DNA from: GCA-2746365 sp963711255
GTDB taxonomy: Bacteria > Pseudomonadota > Gammaproteobacteria > SZUA-229
DNA length: 64,000 bases
Direction: 5' to 3'
NCBI GenBank assembly: GCA_963711255.1
Contig: CAVQDO010000008.1
Location: forward strand, 62,001 to 126,000
A program made the translations under genes and the position numbers. The notes beneath the pieces were generated by a model. The model was given only the letters and a program-made list of their open reading frames with translations. It did not search any database and was not told the origin of the DNA. This document shows positions 34,890 to 45,417 of this stretch, in pieces (position 1 is the stretch's first letter; every line of letters begins with the position of its first letter).

Positions 34890-36407
34890 TTATTGTTGCC
34901 GGTTTATGTAACGTAATGAAGCAAAACCCAGCAGTAAGAGTGTGCACATAGCCACGATGAGCCAGTCGCCCCAGCGAACAAAGGGGGTTGCTCCCGCAAG
35001 CGGCTGTACTTCGCCGTTTAAAACAGCTGTTTCAAATTGCGGCAACTGCTTAATTACTTCGCCATGCGGACCAATCAGTGAAGTGATGCCTGTATTGGTC
35101 GAACGTATCATATAACGCCCCGCTTCAAGCGCACGCATTCTGGCGATGGCATGATGCTGATGCGGCTCATGCGAATCTTCAAACCAGGCATCATTACTGA
35201 CATTAACCAGCAACTGCGCCTCAGGCAAATCGCGAATCACATCACGCGAAAAAGCTTCTTCAAAACAGATGGATATGCCCAGAGGAATACCGGCCGCTAC
35301 CAGTAATTTCTGTTCATCCTCACCCGAAGCAATATCCGACATAGGTATTTTCACAAAGCGGTTAAAAAACTCAATCAGGAAACGGAGCGGGATAAACTCA
35401 CCTAGCGGTACCAGGTGGCGTTTATTGTATACACCACCGTTCACATTGAGCACGCTGTTGAGTACACGCCTGTCTTCGTTTTTAACAAAGATGCCAAGCA
35501 GCAAATCTGCCTCGCGCTTTTTCATCTCATGACTTAACTGCTTAATGTAAGGCACAACCCGGTAGCGGTAATCCGGTACTGCGGTTTCAGGCCAGACATA
35601 CAGATCCACATCTTTCTGCGCCAGCGTTAAGTCGCGATACAGATCCAGCGTTGACTGCTTGTTTTGCATTTTCCATTTATCTTTCTGTTTGATATTTCCC
35701 TGTATAACACTAACTTTAATGGGATCACCGGCTTGTTCTGTCCAGTCAATTAGTTTTAACTGGCTACCGGCAATCCATAACAGCAGAACAGGCGTAACCA
35801 TGAATAACACTGCTTTAATCTGAAACCGCCCGTACTGTTTAACCAGTAGAACCAGCACACCAGCAGACAACGCAAGCAGGCCGCTAATAGCATGATTACC
35901 CAATATTGGCGCAAAACCGGATAATGGCAAATCAATCTGGGTATAACCTAACTGCATCCAGGCGAAACCGGTCATGACATAGCCCTGAAGCCACTCAAAT
36001 ACCACCCAGGCCGCAGGATAGAACAGAATGAACCGCCAGGCCTGACGTTCCGGCAAAAAACGCTTGACGGCATAAACAGCGAGAGCGGTGTAAATGCTTA
36101 AATAGCAGCATAAAAGGAAAATTAACAGCCCGGCGAAAACAGCAGGTGCACTACCATGAGTGTGCAGGCTATGATAGATCCAGCTAACACCTGTGCATTG
36201 CAGCCCCAGGCTGAAAAGCCAGGCGCTGGTAACGGCCTGTTTTAATGGCAGCCTGTCCCACAGGTAAAAAGCCAGTGCCAGGGTTAGAAAAATCAGGCCG
36301 CTATAATTAAATGGTGCAAATGCCAGCGTGCTTATAGCGCCTGCAAACAGGCTTAATAAAATCCAGTATGACTGGGCAACACGGCTAAAAAAACTATCCT
36401 TATTCAT
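34890..36407 (-). CDS. lnt: Apolipoprotein N-acyltransferase Lnt
   Basis: 505 residues. Several N-terminal membrane helices (about 15-215) precede a periplasmic nitrilase domain with the triad Glu (VWPETAVPDYRYR), Lys (YNKRHLVPLGEF) and Cys (GISICFEEAF), and a final helix (about 480-500). It adds the third acyl chain to lipoproteins, needed for LolCDE export. It follows corC by 56 bp. The lipoproteins LptE and the LysM protein in this window are likely clients. Confidence 0.96.
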   Translation of the reverse strand: MNKDSFFSRVAQSYWILLSLFAGAISTLAFAPFNYSGLIFLTLALAFYLWDRLPLKQAVTSAWLFSLGLQCTGVSWIYHSLHTHGSAPAVFAGLLIFLLCCYLSIYTALAVYAVKRFLPERQAWRFILFYPAAWVVFEWLQGYVMTGFAWMQLGYTQIDLPLSGFAPILGNHAISGLLALSAGVLVLLVKQYGRFQIKAVLFMVTPVLLLWIAGSQLKLIDWTEQAGDPIKVSVIQGNIKQKDKWKMQNKQSTLDLYRDLTLAQKDVDLYVWPETAVPDYRYRVVPYIKQLSHEMKKREADLLLGIFVKNEDRRVLNSVLNVNGGVYNKRHLVPLGEFIPLRFLIEFFNRFVKIPMSDIASGEDEQKLLVAAGIPLGISICFEEAFSRDVIRDLPEAQLLVNVSNDAWFEDSHEPHQHHAIARMRALEAGRYMIRSTNTGITSLIGPHGEVIKQLPQFETAVLNGEVQPLAGATPFVRWGDWLIVAMCTLLLLGFASLRYINRQQ

Positions 36408-36463
36408 TTGTTTACCATGCGTAAAATATAAAACCTGAGGTACCAGGAATGACGCTCCGCCTG

Positions 36464-37384
36464 TTAATGATCACTTTCAGCTAGCGAGCGGGCAGCCTCA
36501 CTATTTTCGGCATTATCATCTGCAGGAAGATCATCGGTAAGATCTCCCGTTTCATTTTCAGACAACAGGCTGACCTGCATGTTATTTATCCGGCGCGAGT
36601 TAGCGCTGACAATCTTAAAATGAAAATTCTGAATCGTCACCTCTTCACCACGCTCAGGCAGGTGACCCAGTTCAAAAGTTACCAGGCCCGCTATGGTTTC
36701 AAATTTCTCATGCATCAGCCTGGAATCAAAATACTGGTTAAACTCCTCGATCGGTGTCAGACCGCGCACACTGTAACGCTGAAAACCGCTGCGGCGTATA
36801 TTAGTCACATCAGCAGCATCATGCTCATCGTCGATCTCACCGACAATCTGCTCAAGTACGTCTTCGATAGTCACCAGGCCAGCAACACCACTATACTCGT
36901 CGATAACCATTGCCATATGGTTGCGGCTTTCACGAAAGTCTTTCAACAGCACATTCAGGCGTTTACTCTCCGGTACAAAAATTACCGGTCGTAATATATC
37001 TTTTAATTCAAATGCCGCCCGGCTTGGCTCATCATTATAATGCGTCAGGTCTTTTGCCAGCAAAATACCCACCACTTCATCAATACTCTCGTCTACCACG
37101 GGAAAACGCGAATGGCCTGAGTTTGCTACGATAGACAGCATATCCTCAACACCCAAATCCTCTTCCACTACAACCAGGTGAGAGCGTGGCACCATTATAT
37201 CTCGCACACGCATTTCAGAAACCTGGAACACGCCTTCAATCATCATCAGGGCATCAAGGCTGATAACACCCTTGCGCTGTGAATCCCGAAGATGCTGCAA
37301 CAGTTCTGTGCGCTCATCTTTAACTTTAAAAAACCTGTTCTTCAGAGAAGTTAACCAGCCAGCTTTTTGTTTATTTTTATTCAT
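36464..37384 (-). CDS. corC: CBS-domain magnesium/cobalt-associated protein CorC
   Basis: 306 residues. Two CBS domains (about 60-185; MVPRSHLVVVEEDLG and DVLEQIVGEIDDEHD mark the set) and a C-terminal CorC_HlyC domain (about 205-280). CorC (YbeX) is linked to magnesium/cobalt efflux and, in E. coli, to ribosome-related stress. The ybeZ-ybeY-corC-lnt order here is the canonical one. The last ~25 residues are acidic and Ala-rich. Confidence 0.95.
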   Translation of the reverse strand: MNKNKQKAGWLTSLKNRFFKVKDERTELLQHLRDSQRKGVISLDALMMIEGVFQVSEMRVRDIMVPRSHLVVVEEDLGVEDMLSIVANSGHSRFPVVDESIDEVVGILLAKDLTHYNDEPSRAAFELKDILRPVIFVPESKRLNVLLKDFRESRNHMAMVIDEYSGVAGLVTIEDVLEQIVGEIDDEHDAADVTNIRRSGFQRYSVRGLTPIEEFNQYFDSRLMHEKFETIAGLVTFELGHLPERGEEVTIQNFHFKIVSANSRRINNMQVSLLSENETGDLTDDLPADDNAENSEAARSLAESDH

Positions 37385-37430
37385 CTAATAGGTGTATAAA
37401 ATTATTGGTAAGATCGGTAAATAGTTTTGC

Positions 37431-37904
37431 TTAATTGTAAGGATTGGCTATTCCAAGCCGCTGGAGAATTTCGATTTCCAGCTTTTCCATTTCTTCTGCT
37501 TCGTCATTATCGATATGATCATAACCCTGCAGGTGCAACATGCCGTGAACCACCATGTGAGCCCAGTGTGAAGCTTCTGATTTGGACTGCTGCTGTGCTT
37601 CATTTTTAATAACCTCAGAACACAAAATGATATCACCCAGCAAGGTAAAATCAATTTCAGCCGGTGTTTCAATTGGAAATGACAGGACGTTTGTCGGCGC
37701 GTCTTTATCACGATATTGCTTATTGAATTGCTGCATTTCTTTACTGGTGGCTAGCATCATACTGGCAACGGCAGGGCCTTCATCAAGGTATGCGGCAGCC
37801 GCCCACTGTTGCAATAAAGCCAGGTCGGGCACATCTTCATCACCCGCTTCAATCGCTTCTGCAGCCAGTTCATCTGAAAGTGAAACCTCAACAGTTAATG
37901 TCAT
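37431..37904 (-). CDS. ybeY: Endoribonuclease YbeY
   Basis: 157 residues. The zinc-binding HGMLHLQGYDH motif (residues about 115-125) has all three histidines. It matures the 3' end of 16S rRNA and takes part in ribosome quality control. It lies 46 bp upstream of corC and 32 bp downstream of phoH. Confidence 0.96.
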   Translation of the reverse strand: MTLTVEVSLSDELAAEAIEAGDEDVPDLALLQQWAAAAYLDEGPAVASMMLATSKEMQQFNKQYRDKDAPTNVLSFPIETPAEIDFTLLGDIILCSEVIKNEAQQQSKSEASHWAHMVVHGMLHLQGYDHIDNDEAEEMEKLEIEILQRLGIANPYN

Positions 37905-37936
37905 GAGAATCTTTTCTTATGTTCACCGGCGCACCT

Positions 37937-38935
37937 TTATTGAGACTCGTCCTTTTCATAGGCATGGACAATTTTTTTCACTAATGGATGCCTGACAATA
38001 TCACCTTTATGAAACTGGGTAATACCAATGCCTTCAATATCTGTCAATATTTTCAATGCATGACGCAGACCGGAGGTTTTATCACGCGGTAAATCCACCT
38101 GGGTAATATCACCGGTAATCACCGCTTTAGAACCAAATCCTATGCGCGTTAAAAACATCTTCATCTGGTCAATGGTTGTATTTTGTGCTTCGTCCAGAAT
38201 AATAAATGAGTCATTAAGTGTTCGCCCGCGCATATAGGCAAGGGGCGCAATCTCGATCACATTACGCTCGATACACTTGGCTACTTTCTGCTGCCCCATC
38301 ATCTCAAACAGGGCGTCATACATTGGCCGTAAATAAGGATCGATCTTCTGTGACAGGTCGCCCGGCAAAAAACCCAGCCGCTCTCCCGCTTCCACCGCGG
38401 GACGTACCAGGATCAGGCGGTCCACCAGGTCGTTTTCCAGTGCTTCAACAGCACTGGCAACCGCCAGGTAAGTTTTACCGGTGCCTGCAGGTCCAACACC
38501 GACGGTTAAATCATTCGACTCAATTTGTGACAGGTACTGCTGCTGACTTTTACCGCGACCGCTTATTTTTCCACGGCGATGCTTGCTACCTGAAAAATCA
38601 TCGTTATCTGAATTAATTGAAACCGACTTAACTAAATCATCTTCAACATTATCATTCAGGTATAAGCGAACGGTTGCTGCTGAAAGCGCTTCATGCCCGG
38701 CAACATTATAAAGTGTCTGTATCGCACTCTTTACCGTTTTTAAAATACGGCCGTCACCGCTAATTTCAAATTGATTACTCCGGCAGTTGATTTTGACCTT
38801 ATAAAAATCTTCTATCTGGCTTATATGCTTATTTACCGGGCCGCACAAATTTGCCATGCGCGAGTTATCAAGCGGTGTCAGCTCAAACTGTATAGTGCTA
38901 ACACCGGGCGATGTTTGATTTTGTGGATTATGCAT
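37937..38935 (-). CDS. ybeZ: PhoH-family ATPase (YbeZ)
   Basis: 332 residues. An N-terminal KH-like segment, then the PhoH ATPase with Walker A GPAGTGKTYLAV and the DEAQNTTIDQMKMFLTRIGFGSKAVITGD block. It works with YbeY in rRNA processing. The first gene downstream of miaB in the miaB-ybeZ-ybeY-corC-lnt string. Confidence 0.95.
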   Translation of the reverse strand: MHNPQNQTSPGVSTIQFELTPLDNSRMANLCGPVNKHISQIEDFYKVKINCRSNQFEISGDGRILKTVKSAIQTLYNVAGHEALSAATVRLYLNDNVEDDLVKSVSINSDNDDFSGSKHRRGKISGRGKSQQQYLSQIESNDLTVGVGPAGTGKTYLAVASAVEALENDLVDRLILVRPAVEAGERLGFLPGDLSQKIDPYLRPMYDALFEMMGQQKVAKCIERNVIEIAPLAYMRGRTLNDSFIILDEAQNTTIDQMKMFLTRIGFGSKAVITGDITQVDLPRDKTSGLRHALKILTDIEGIGITQFHKGDIVRHPLVKKIVHAYEKDESQ

Positions 38936-38959
38936 TAACTGGTTGGACTCTATATTTGT

Positions 38960-40369
38960 TTACGCAAGTTTACGGCTTTTATAATTCAGCTGGTTGCTAT
39001 TGCCAGGGCTGGTAGCGGTAAGGCCGATCAGTTCGCCCTGCAATGAATTGGTCCATGCTTCGCTAATCTTAACATCAACAAACTGGCCGATAAGACTTGC
39101 ATCACCGGCAAAGTTAACCACTCGATTATTTTCTGTTCGCCCTGAAATCTGTGCATCACTTTTTCTGGAAACACCGTCAACCAGCACAGACTGAACCGTG
39201 CCAATCATTTGTTTGTTAATTGCTGCCGCATTTGAACTGATTACATTCTGTAATATCGCCAGGCGATGTTTTTTAATCAGGTCCGTTGTACTGTCAAACA
39301 GGGACGCGGCTGGTGTTCCCGGGCGCGAGCTATAGATAAAACTAAAGGAATGATCGAAACCCACGGCTTCAATCAATTTCATGGTATCGGCAAAATCTTC
39401 ATCTGTCTCACCCGGAAAGCCGATAATGAAATCAGAAGAGATTGATATATCAGGACGTGCTATTTTTAACCGGCGAATAATATCCTTGTACTGTTCTGCC
39501 GTATGTCCCCGCTTCATCGCCGCAAGTATAGCGTCGGAGCCACTCTGTACCGGCAAGTGCAAGAAGCTGACCAGTTCAGGAACCTGGGCATAGACTTCGA
39601 CCAGGTCATCATTAAATTCCATGGGATGCGAAGTGGTAAAACGTATCCGGTCAATACCATCAATAGCGGCAACGTAATGAATAAGCAAAGCCAGGTCAGC
39701 CACCGTTTCTTCACCATCACTGCTGTGCATCACTCCGCGATAGGCATTCACATTCTGCCCGAGTAAATTAACTTCACGTACACCCTGCTCTGCCAGCGAT
39801 GCGACTTCTGCCAGCACATCATCAAATGGCCGGCTAACTTCTTCACCGCGGGTATAAGGCACAACACAGAAACTGCAGTACTTGCTGCAGCCTTCCATAA
39901 TCGAAACAAAAGCCGTCGGACCGTCAGCTTTAGGCTCGGGCATACAGTCGAATTTTTCAATTTCGGGAAAACTGATGTCGACTATTTTCTTATGTGTTTC
40001 ACTGACTCCAGAAATCATTTCCGGCAAACGATGAATCGTCTGCGGGCCGAAGACGACATCAACATAAGGCGCACGTTTCTGAATCTCTGCACCTTCCTGG
40101 CTGGCAACACAACCGCCAACTCCGATGATCAGGTCGGGTTTATCCTGCTTCCAGTTTTTCCAGCGGCCGAGCTGAGAGAACACTTTTTCCTGTGCTTTTT
40201 CTCTAATCGAACAGGTATTCAGCAAAAGCACATCGGCTTCTTCTGCATTGTCTGTTATCTCGAGATTATGGGAGTCGGCAAGAACATCGGAGATACGAGA
40301 TGAATCGTATTCATTCATCTGGCAACCATATGTTTTGATAAATAGTTTCCGCGTTGGCTTAGCTGGCAT
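38960..40369 (-). CDS. miaB: tRNA-2-methylthio-N6-dimethylallyladenosine synthase MiaB
   Basis: 469 residues. N-terminal methylthiotransferase domain (KTYGCQMNEYDS, cysteines for the second [4Fe-4S] cluster), radical-SAM motif GCSKYCSFCVVPYTRG (CxxxCxxC), and a C-terminal TRAM domain ending in a basic tail. It adds 2-methylthio to i6A37 of tRNAs reading U-starting codons. Complete. Confidence 0.97.
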   Translation of the reverse strand: MPAKPTRKLFIKTYGCQMNEYDSSRISDVLADSHNLEITDNAEEADVLLLNTCSIREKAQEKVFSQLGRWKNWKQDKPDLIIGVGGCVASQEGAEIQKRAPYVDVVFGPQTIHRLPEMISGVSETHKKIVDISFPEIEKFDCMPEPKADGPTAFVSIMEGCSKYCSFCVVPYTRGEEVSRPFDDVLAEVASLAEQGVREVNLLGQNVNAYRGVMHSSDGEETVADLALLIHYVAAIDGIDRIRFTTSHPMEFNDDLVEVYAQVPELVSFLHLPVQSGSDAILAAMKRGHTAEQYKDIIRRLKIARPDISISSDFIIGFPGETDEDFADTMKLIEAVGFDHSFSFIYSSRPGTPAASLFDSTTDLIKKHRLAILQNVISSNAAAINKQMIGTVQSVLVDGVSRKSDAQISGRTENNRVVNFAGDASLIGQFVDVKISEAWTNSLQGELIGLTATSPGNSNQLNYKSRKLA

Positions 40370-40528
40370 TCGACCCTGATAAGGTAATTTTACTAGGGGT
40401 CAATTATAACTTGTCCGTGAATGCAATATCTATGAAAAATGTAATCAAATACAGTACGCCCGGCCGGCATGGAATCGCACCAAAACTGATCGTCCGGGCC
40501 TGACTTGCCTGTGACAGGGCCCCGGGCC

Positions 40529-42376
40529 TTATTCTACCGTTACTGATTTCGCCAGATTTCGCGGCTGATCGACATCTGTGCCCTTTCGCACCGCAACATA
40601 ATAAGAAAACAGCTGCAGAGGCACAGAAAACAGCACAGGCGCCAGTTCGGCATCAATAGCTGGCATCTTCAGCACATTACAGTTTTCACCCAGATCAGAC
40701 ACGTCAATTCGCTCATCAGCAAATAAAAAGACATGACCGCCGCGAGCGAGAATTTCCTGGATGTTAGACTTGATCTTGCCTTCATAACCATCCATCGAGG
40801 CGATCGCAATAGTGGGCAAATCCTGATCAATCAACGCGATCGGCCCGTGTTTCAACTCACCGGCGGGATAGGCATCTGCGTGGATATAAGATATCTCTTT
40901 CAATTTGAGAGCACCTTCCAGGGCAATGGGAAACAGCGTGCCGCGGCCAATAAAAATCGCGTTTTCCAGGTCGGCAAACATCTCTGCCCAGGCATCGATG
41001 CTGTCTTTCATGTGCAGCACCTGCTCAATCAAAACAGGCAATGTCTGCGCCTGCTTAAAGAGTGCCTGTGCCCGGTCTTCAGACAGACCGTGACGTTTAC
41101 CTAATGCCACCACCAGCATCAATAAGGCAACCAGTTGAGTGGTAAATGCTTTAGTTGAAGCAACACCGATTTCCGGGCCTGCCCGGGTCATTAACTTGAG
41201 CTCACTTTCCCTTACCAGCGAGCTTTCCGGTACATTACACACAGCCAGCGTGAGACTGGTTAATTTCTTGATTTCGCGCAATGCTGCCAGGGTATCGGCG
41301 GTTTCACCTGACTGAGAGATCGTCACAACCAGGGTATCGTCCTGCAACACGGTTTTGCGGTATCGATATTCACTGGCGACTTCAACCCGGCAAGGGATGC
41401 CAGCAATAGCTTCCAGCCAGTATCGTGCGACCAGGCCGGCGTGATAACTGGTGCCGCAGGCAATAATCTGTACCGCTTTTACGCGGTCAAGAATCTCTTC
41501 TGCAGCGACACCTTTACTGGTCACACCGAAAGCAGAATCGAGCAACTGGCCATTAACTATACGGCCTTCCAGAATATCAATAAGGCACGAAGGCTGCTCG
41601 TGAATTTCTTTCAGCATGAAATGACGATATTCGCCCTTGGCCGTTGCATCGGCACTTAAATCCGATTCTTTTGTGTCTCGTTCGACAACTTCGCCATTCG
41701 CATTGTAGATGGTCAGGCCATCGGTGCGAATATCGGCAATATCACCCTCTTCCAGGTAAATGAAACGGCGGGTCACCGGCAATAAAGCCGAAGCATCAGA
41801 AGCGATAAAATGTTCACCGATACCAACGCCAATCACCAGCGGGCTGCCGCGCCGTGCCGCAATAAGGCGATTGTTTTCACTGCTGCAGATAACGCCTAAT
41901 GCATAAGCGCCTTCAAAATCGGCAACCGCTAAACGTACCGCTTGCAGTAAATCATTACCCTTTTTTAGATAATGCTCAATCTGGTGGGCAGCCACTTCGG
42001 TATCGGTCTGCGAGGTAAAATCAAAACCATCATTGCTCTGCTGTTGCCGAAGCGCGCTATGGTTTTCGATAATGCCGTTATGAACAATAACCACTGACTG
42101 GTTACAGACATGCGGATGCGCATTTTTCTCACTGGGTTCACCATGCGTTGCCCAGCGGGTATGTGCCACACCCAGAACACCGCGCACTTCTGTTTGCGCA
42201 AGCGCATCCTCGAGCTGTTTTACTTTACCGACACGGCGAACACGACTGATACAGTCGTCATTATCCAGCACAGCAATTCCAGCTGAGTCATAACCGCGAT
42301 ACTCCAGTCGACGAAGTCCTTCTAATAAGATTGGAGTTACATTTCGCTCAGCGACAGCACCGACAATTCCACACAT
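40529..42376 (-). CDS. glmS: Glutamine-fructose-6-phosphate aminotransferase GlmS
   Basis: 615 residues. The N-terminal CGIVGAVAE gives the Cys nucleophile of the glutaminase domain (1-~240), followed by two SIS domains (GTSYHAGLVARYWLE, SQSGETADTLAAL, RGTLFPIALEGALKLKEISYIHA) and the C-terminal DQPRNLAKSVTVE. It makes glucosamine-6-phosphate for peptidoglycan and LPS. No glmU is next to it. The 226-bp upstream gap shared with slt should hold its promoter. Confidence 0.98.
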   Translation of the reverse strand: MCGIVGAVAERNVTPILLEGLRRLEYRGYDSAGIAVLDNDDCISRVRRVGKVKQLEDALAQTEVRGVLGVAHTRWATHGEPSEKNAHPHVCNQSVVIVHNGIIENHSALRQQQSNDGFDFTSQTDTEVAAHQIEHYLKKGNDLLQAVRLAVADFEGAYALGVICSSENNRLIAARRGSPLVIGVGIGEHFIASDASALLPVTRRFIYLEEGDIADIRTDGLTIYNANGEVVERDTKESDLSADATAKGEYRHFMLKEIHEQPSCLIDILEGRIVNGQLLDSAFGVTSKGVAAEEILDRVKAVQIIACGTSYHAGLVARYWLEAIAGIPCRVEVASEYRYRKTVLQDDTLVVTISQSGETADTLAALREIKKLTSLTLAVCNVPESSLVRESELKLMTRAGPEIGVASTKAFTTQLVALLMLVVALGKRHGLSEDRAQALFKQAQTLPVLIEQVLHMKDSIDAWAEMFADLENAIFIGRGTLFPIALEGALKLKEISYIHADAYPAGELKHGPIALIDQDLPTIAIASMDGYEGKIKSNIQEILARGGHVFLFADERIDVSDLGENCNVLKMPAIDAELAPVLFSVPLQLFSYYVAVRKGTDVDQPRNLAKSVTVE

Positions 42377-42602
42377 AAGTTATCCTGAAAATTAAACTGT
42401 AAATTGATGTAAATAATGACTAATAATAGAAGCTGGAAACTTCTAAATCCATTGATTTGCCGTGATTATATAGTACTATTTAATATGTCTCCTAATTTAT
42501 AGGGTGGTTGTCTCGTATTCAAATTAGCCTTGACTAACAATACAGCCGCTGCTGCTAGCAAACAGCAAGAGGTCAATAGACCATAATGAGCCTTAAAATC
42601 TA

Positions 42603-44726
42603 ATGTTAAAAAATCGTACATTTCTACTATTAACCTTATCAGCGGGCCTGGTATGGTCTCCAGCTATACTCAGTAAAAATGGCACAGTAATTGATGGCGC
42701 AGTCGAACAGACAGCTGCTGTACAGTTAACCATGCTGACAGGCACAACAGACTCGACGAAGAATGATGCAGCCAGCAGTACCGATATTGGGATCGAACCG
42801 CTAACGGATGATAGCGATGTGCGAGCAAGCAGCGCTGCTAATAGCATTACAAAGCAAATTTCCGAAGAACAATTAGCCGAACAAAGGCAGCTGTTTTTAC
42901 AGGCCGAAAGTGCCATCAAAAAGCGTCACAATAAAAAATACTTACGCTTATCTGAACAACTGGAGGATTACCCGCTTTACCCTTACCTGCAGTATCAGTG
43001 GCTGAAAAAAAATATCAGCCGTGATGCTGAAATCAAACAATTTCTCGATCAGCATAAATCTTCCCGCTATGCCAGCAAACTAAAACACCGGTGGTTACAC
43101 CAGCTGGCCAAGAAAAGAAAATGGCAAACCTTTCTTGATTACTACACCACAAGCAGCAATACCAGCTTAAAGTGTAATTTTCATCGCGCGCAGTACAATA
43201 CCGGTGATAAAAAAAGCGCGCTTGAGGGTGCAAGAAAACTCTGGTCAGCCGGCTACTCACAACCCAAAGCCTGCGATCCGATATTTGCCCAGTTAAAAAA
43301 ATCTGAATTATTTAACCAGGAACTGCTGTGGACGCGTTTTGATGCCACTTTAAGAAACAACAAAACAAGCCTGGCGAAATACATAAAAAAATTGATGCCG
43401 TCTGCTGAGCAGAAAACAGCGGCATTCTGGTTAAAACTACACCGTGACCCGGAACGCTACATCCCGATCTTATTGAACAAAACTGAAACAGCGCAAACCC
43501 CACTGATGTTCAGCCATGCCATCAATCGGCTGGCCGGCAAGGACATTAATCACGCAATAGAATTGTGGGATGCCAACAAACACCAGTTCACTATCAGTAA
43601 AAATCAATTAGACAAACTGGAAAAGAGACTGGCCTTTAAGCTAGTCTACAAAAAAGAATCAGGTGCATATGAGCGACTTGGCCAGCTCAACGAATCCGAT
43701 AAAAACAGCAAAACATGGCGCATCCGGGTGGCACTGTCGGAACAGACATGGCCGCGTGTAATCAGCGCAATAAAAGACCTCGATGAAGAAGAGCAGCAAC
43801 AGGAAAAATGGCAGTACTGGCTGGCTCGCGCCTACCAGGAAACCGGCAAGCCAATACAGGCAGACGAAATTCTGACCAGACTTTCTACTAAACGTGACTT
43901 TTATGGCTATATGGCAGCCGACAATATTAACAGCCTTTACCAGTTGGCCGACAATCCGGTAGACGTGAGCGCCGAAGAAATTGATGCCATTAAGTACAAC
44001 ATAGAGTTCCAGGTTGCGCATGAACTTATGCTGCTGGATAGAAAACAGGAAGCCAAACTGCAATGGTGGCATGCCTTAAAAACACTGCAGAAAAAAGAAA
44101 TAACAGCTGCAGCTAAACTTGCACAGCAGTGGAACTGGGATGAAATTGCAATTTTCACCATTGCCAAGGTGAAACAGTGGGATGACATAGAAATGCGTTT
44201 CCCCCTGAGCTACGCCGATAAAATACATGAAAACGCAGAGCTGCAAAACCTCAACCCGGTTATTCTATTCGGTCTTGTTCGCCGGGAAAGCGCATTTAAT
44301 AAAGACGCACACTCACCCGTTGGCGCACGTGGCCTGATGCAGATAATGCCGCAAACAGGACGACAAATAGCAAAAGACCTCAATGAACGCTGGTCTGGAA
44401 AAAACAGCCTGTACAACCCGGTTAAAAACTTGAAATACGGTTCTTATTATTACCAGAAACTTCTGAACCAGTTTGACGGTAACTATGCATTGGCACTGGC
44501 TGCCTATAATGCAGGACCAAGCAGGGTTAAAAAGTGGCTACCGGATGAATCAATTCCAGCAGATATCTGGATAGAGACTATCCCCTACCGTGAAACCCGT
44601 AATTACGTTACCTCGGTTCTGGTTTACGCGATGATTTATCAGCAACGCATGCAGTCCAATGAATTGACCATGAATGATTTAACACGGGAAGTGAAGCCGC
44701 TTAATAACATTGCCGCATCACTATAA
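42603..44726 (+). CDS. slt: Soluble lytic murein transglycosylase Slt
   Basis: 707 residues. A signal peptide (about 1-24), then the long superhelical (U-domain) region of helical repeats (about 90-540), and the C-terminal SLT catalytic domain with Glu in RRESAFNKDAHSPVGARGLMQIMP (residues about 560-585), ending AAYNAGPSRVKKWLP. It cleaves peptidoglycan glycan strands in the periplasm. Its stop overlaps the yedK stop by 6 bp in convergent orientation. Confidence 0.94.
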   Translation: MLKNRTFLLLTLSAGLVWSPAILSKNGTVIDGAVEQTAAVQLTMLTGTTDSTKNDAASSTDIGIEPLTDDSDVRASSAANSITKQISEEQLAEQRQLFLQAESAIKKRHNKKYLRLSEQLEDYPLYPYLQYQWLKKNISRDAEIKQFLDQHKSSRYASKLKHRWLHQLAKKRKWQTFLDYYTTSSNTSLKCNFHRAQYNTGDKKSALEGARKLWSAGYSQPKACDPIFAQLKKSELFNQELLWTRFDATLRNNKTSLAKYIKKLMPSAEQKTAAFWLKLHRDPERYIPILLNKTETAQTPLMFSHAINRLAGKDINHAIELWDANKHQFTISKNQLDKLEKRLAFKLVYKKESGAYERLGQLNESDKNSKTWRIRVALSEQTWPRVISAIKDLDEEEQQQEKWQYWLARAYQETGKPIQADEILTRLSTKRDFYGYMAADNINSLYQLADNPVDVSAEEIDAIKYNIEFQVAHELMLLDRKQEAKLQWWHALKTLQKKEITAAAKLAQQWNWDEIAIFTIAKVKQWDDIEMRFPLSYADKIHENAELQNLNPVILFGLVRRESAFNKDAHSPVGARGLMQIMPQTGRQIAKDLNERWSGKNSLYNPVKNLKYGSYYYQKLLNQFDGNYALALAAYNAGPSRVKKWLPDESIPADIWIETIPYRETRNYVTSVLVYAMIYQQRMQSNELTMNDLTREVKPLNNIAASL

Positions 44727-45386
44727 AGCCAGGATTAAACCCTCATCTTCCTGTCGCGAATTATTTACCCGTTTATCAACTTTATAAACCGCGACATCGG
44801 TCAGGCATTCGTTCAGTAACAGATCCTTATCGGCGCCTGCCTGTAACCATTTTTTCGCAACACTGGCGTCGAGCATTAACGGCATTCTGCCATGCAGTGA
44901 CTTAAGTTCATTCCTGGAGTCAGTGGTAATAATCGTGCATGATCGCAGTGGCTCACCTGAAAAATCACATTCATCCCAAAGGCCGGCAAAAACCAATGGC
45001 TGCACCCTGTCAACTGAAGTGTTTGCCGAAGTCACAAAATATGGCTGTTTCTCAGCGTCCTCTTTTTTCCACTCATAATAACCAAGAGCAGGAATCAGGC
45101 ACTTCTGGTTTTTACGCCACGCCGTTCTAAATGCCGGTTTTTCATCGATGCTTTCAATTCGGGCGTTAAATGTGGCATATTTATTAGAGAGTTCTTTCGA
45201 CCAGGAAGGTACCAGTCCCCAGCGCATTGCACGGCACTGCCCTTCAACAAAAGCGCCTATTTGAGAAGCGGGTGATACATTGTAGCGTTTGAATAATTCG
45301 CCAGACCAGTCCTGCATAAGATCATGCCAGCCAGGAGAGCCCCACGATTCAACATCAGGTAAAGCACTGGCAAATCGTCCACACAT
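44721..45386 (-). CDS. yedK: HMCES/YedK (SRAP) DNA-crosslink protein
   Basis: I place the start at 45386 so the protein begins Met-Cys-Gly-Arg-Phe; after Met removal the catalytic Cys is N-terminal, as the family requires. The open frame upstream (to 45461) would bury that Cys and is wrong. 221 residues. Motifs: MRWGLVPSWSK, NARIESIDEKPAFRTAWRKNQKCLIPALGYYEWK, and SLHGRMPLML. It forms a thiazolidine bond to abasic sites in single-stranded DNA, shielding them at replication forks. Often SOS-linked. Converges on slt. Confidence 0.94.
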   Translation of the reverse strand: MCGRFASALPDVESWGSPGWHDLMQDWSGELFKRYNVSPASQIGAFVEGQCRAMRWGLVPSWSKELSNKYATFNARIESIDEKPAFRTAWRKNQKCLIPALGYYEWKKEDAEKQPYFVTSANTSVDRVQPLVFAGLWDECDFSGEPLRSCTIITTDSRNELKSLHGRMPLMLDASVAKKWLQAGADKDLLLNECLTDVAVYKVDKRVNNSRQEDEGLILAL

Positions 45387-45417
45387 TAGAAACAGATAAG
45401 AGGCATAACGATCATGG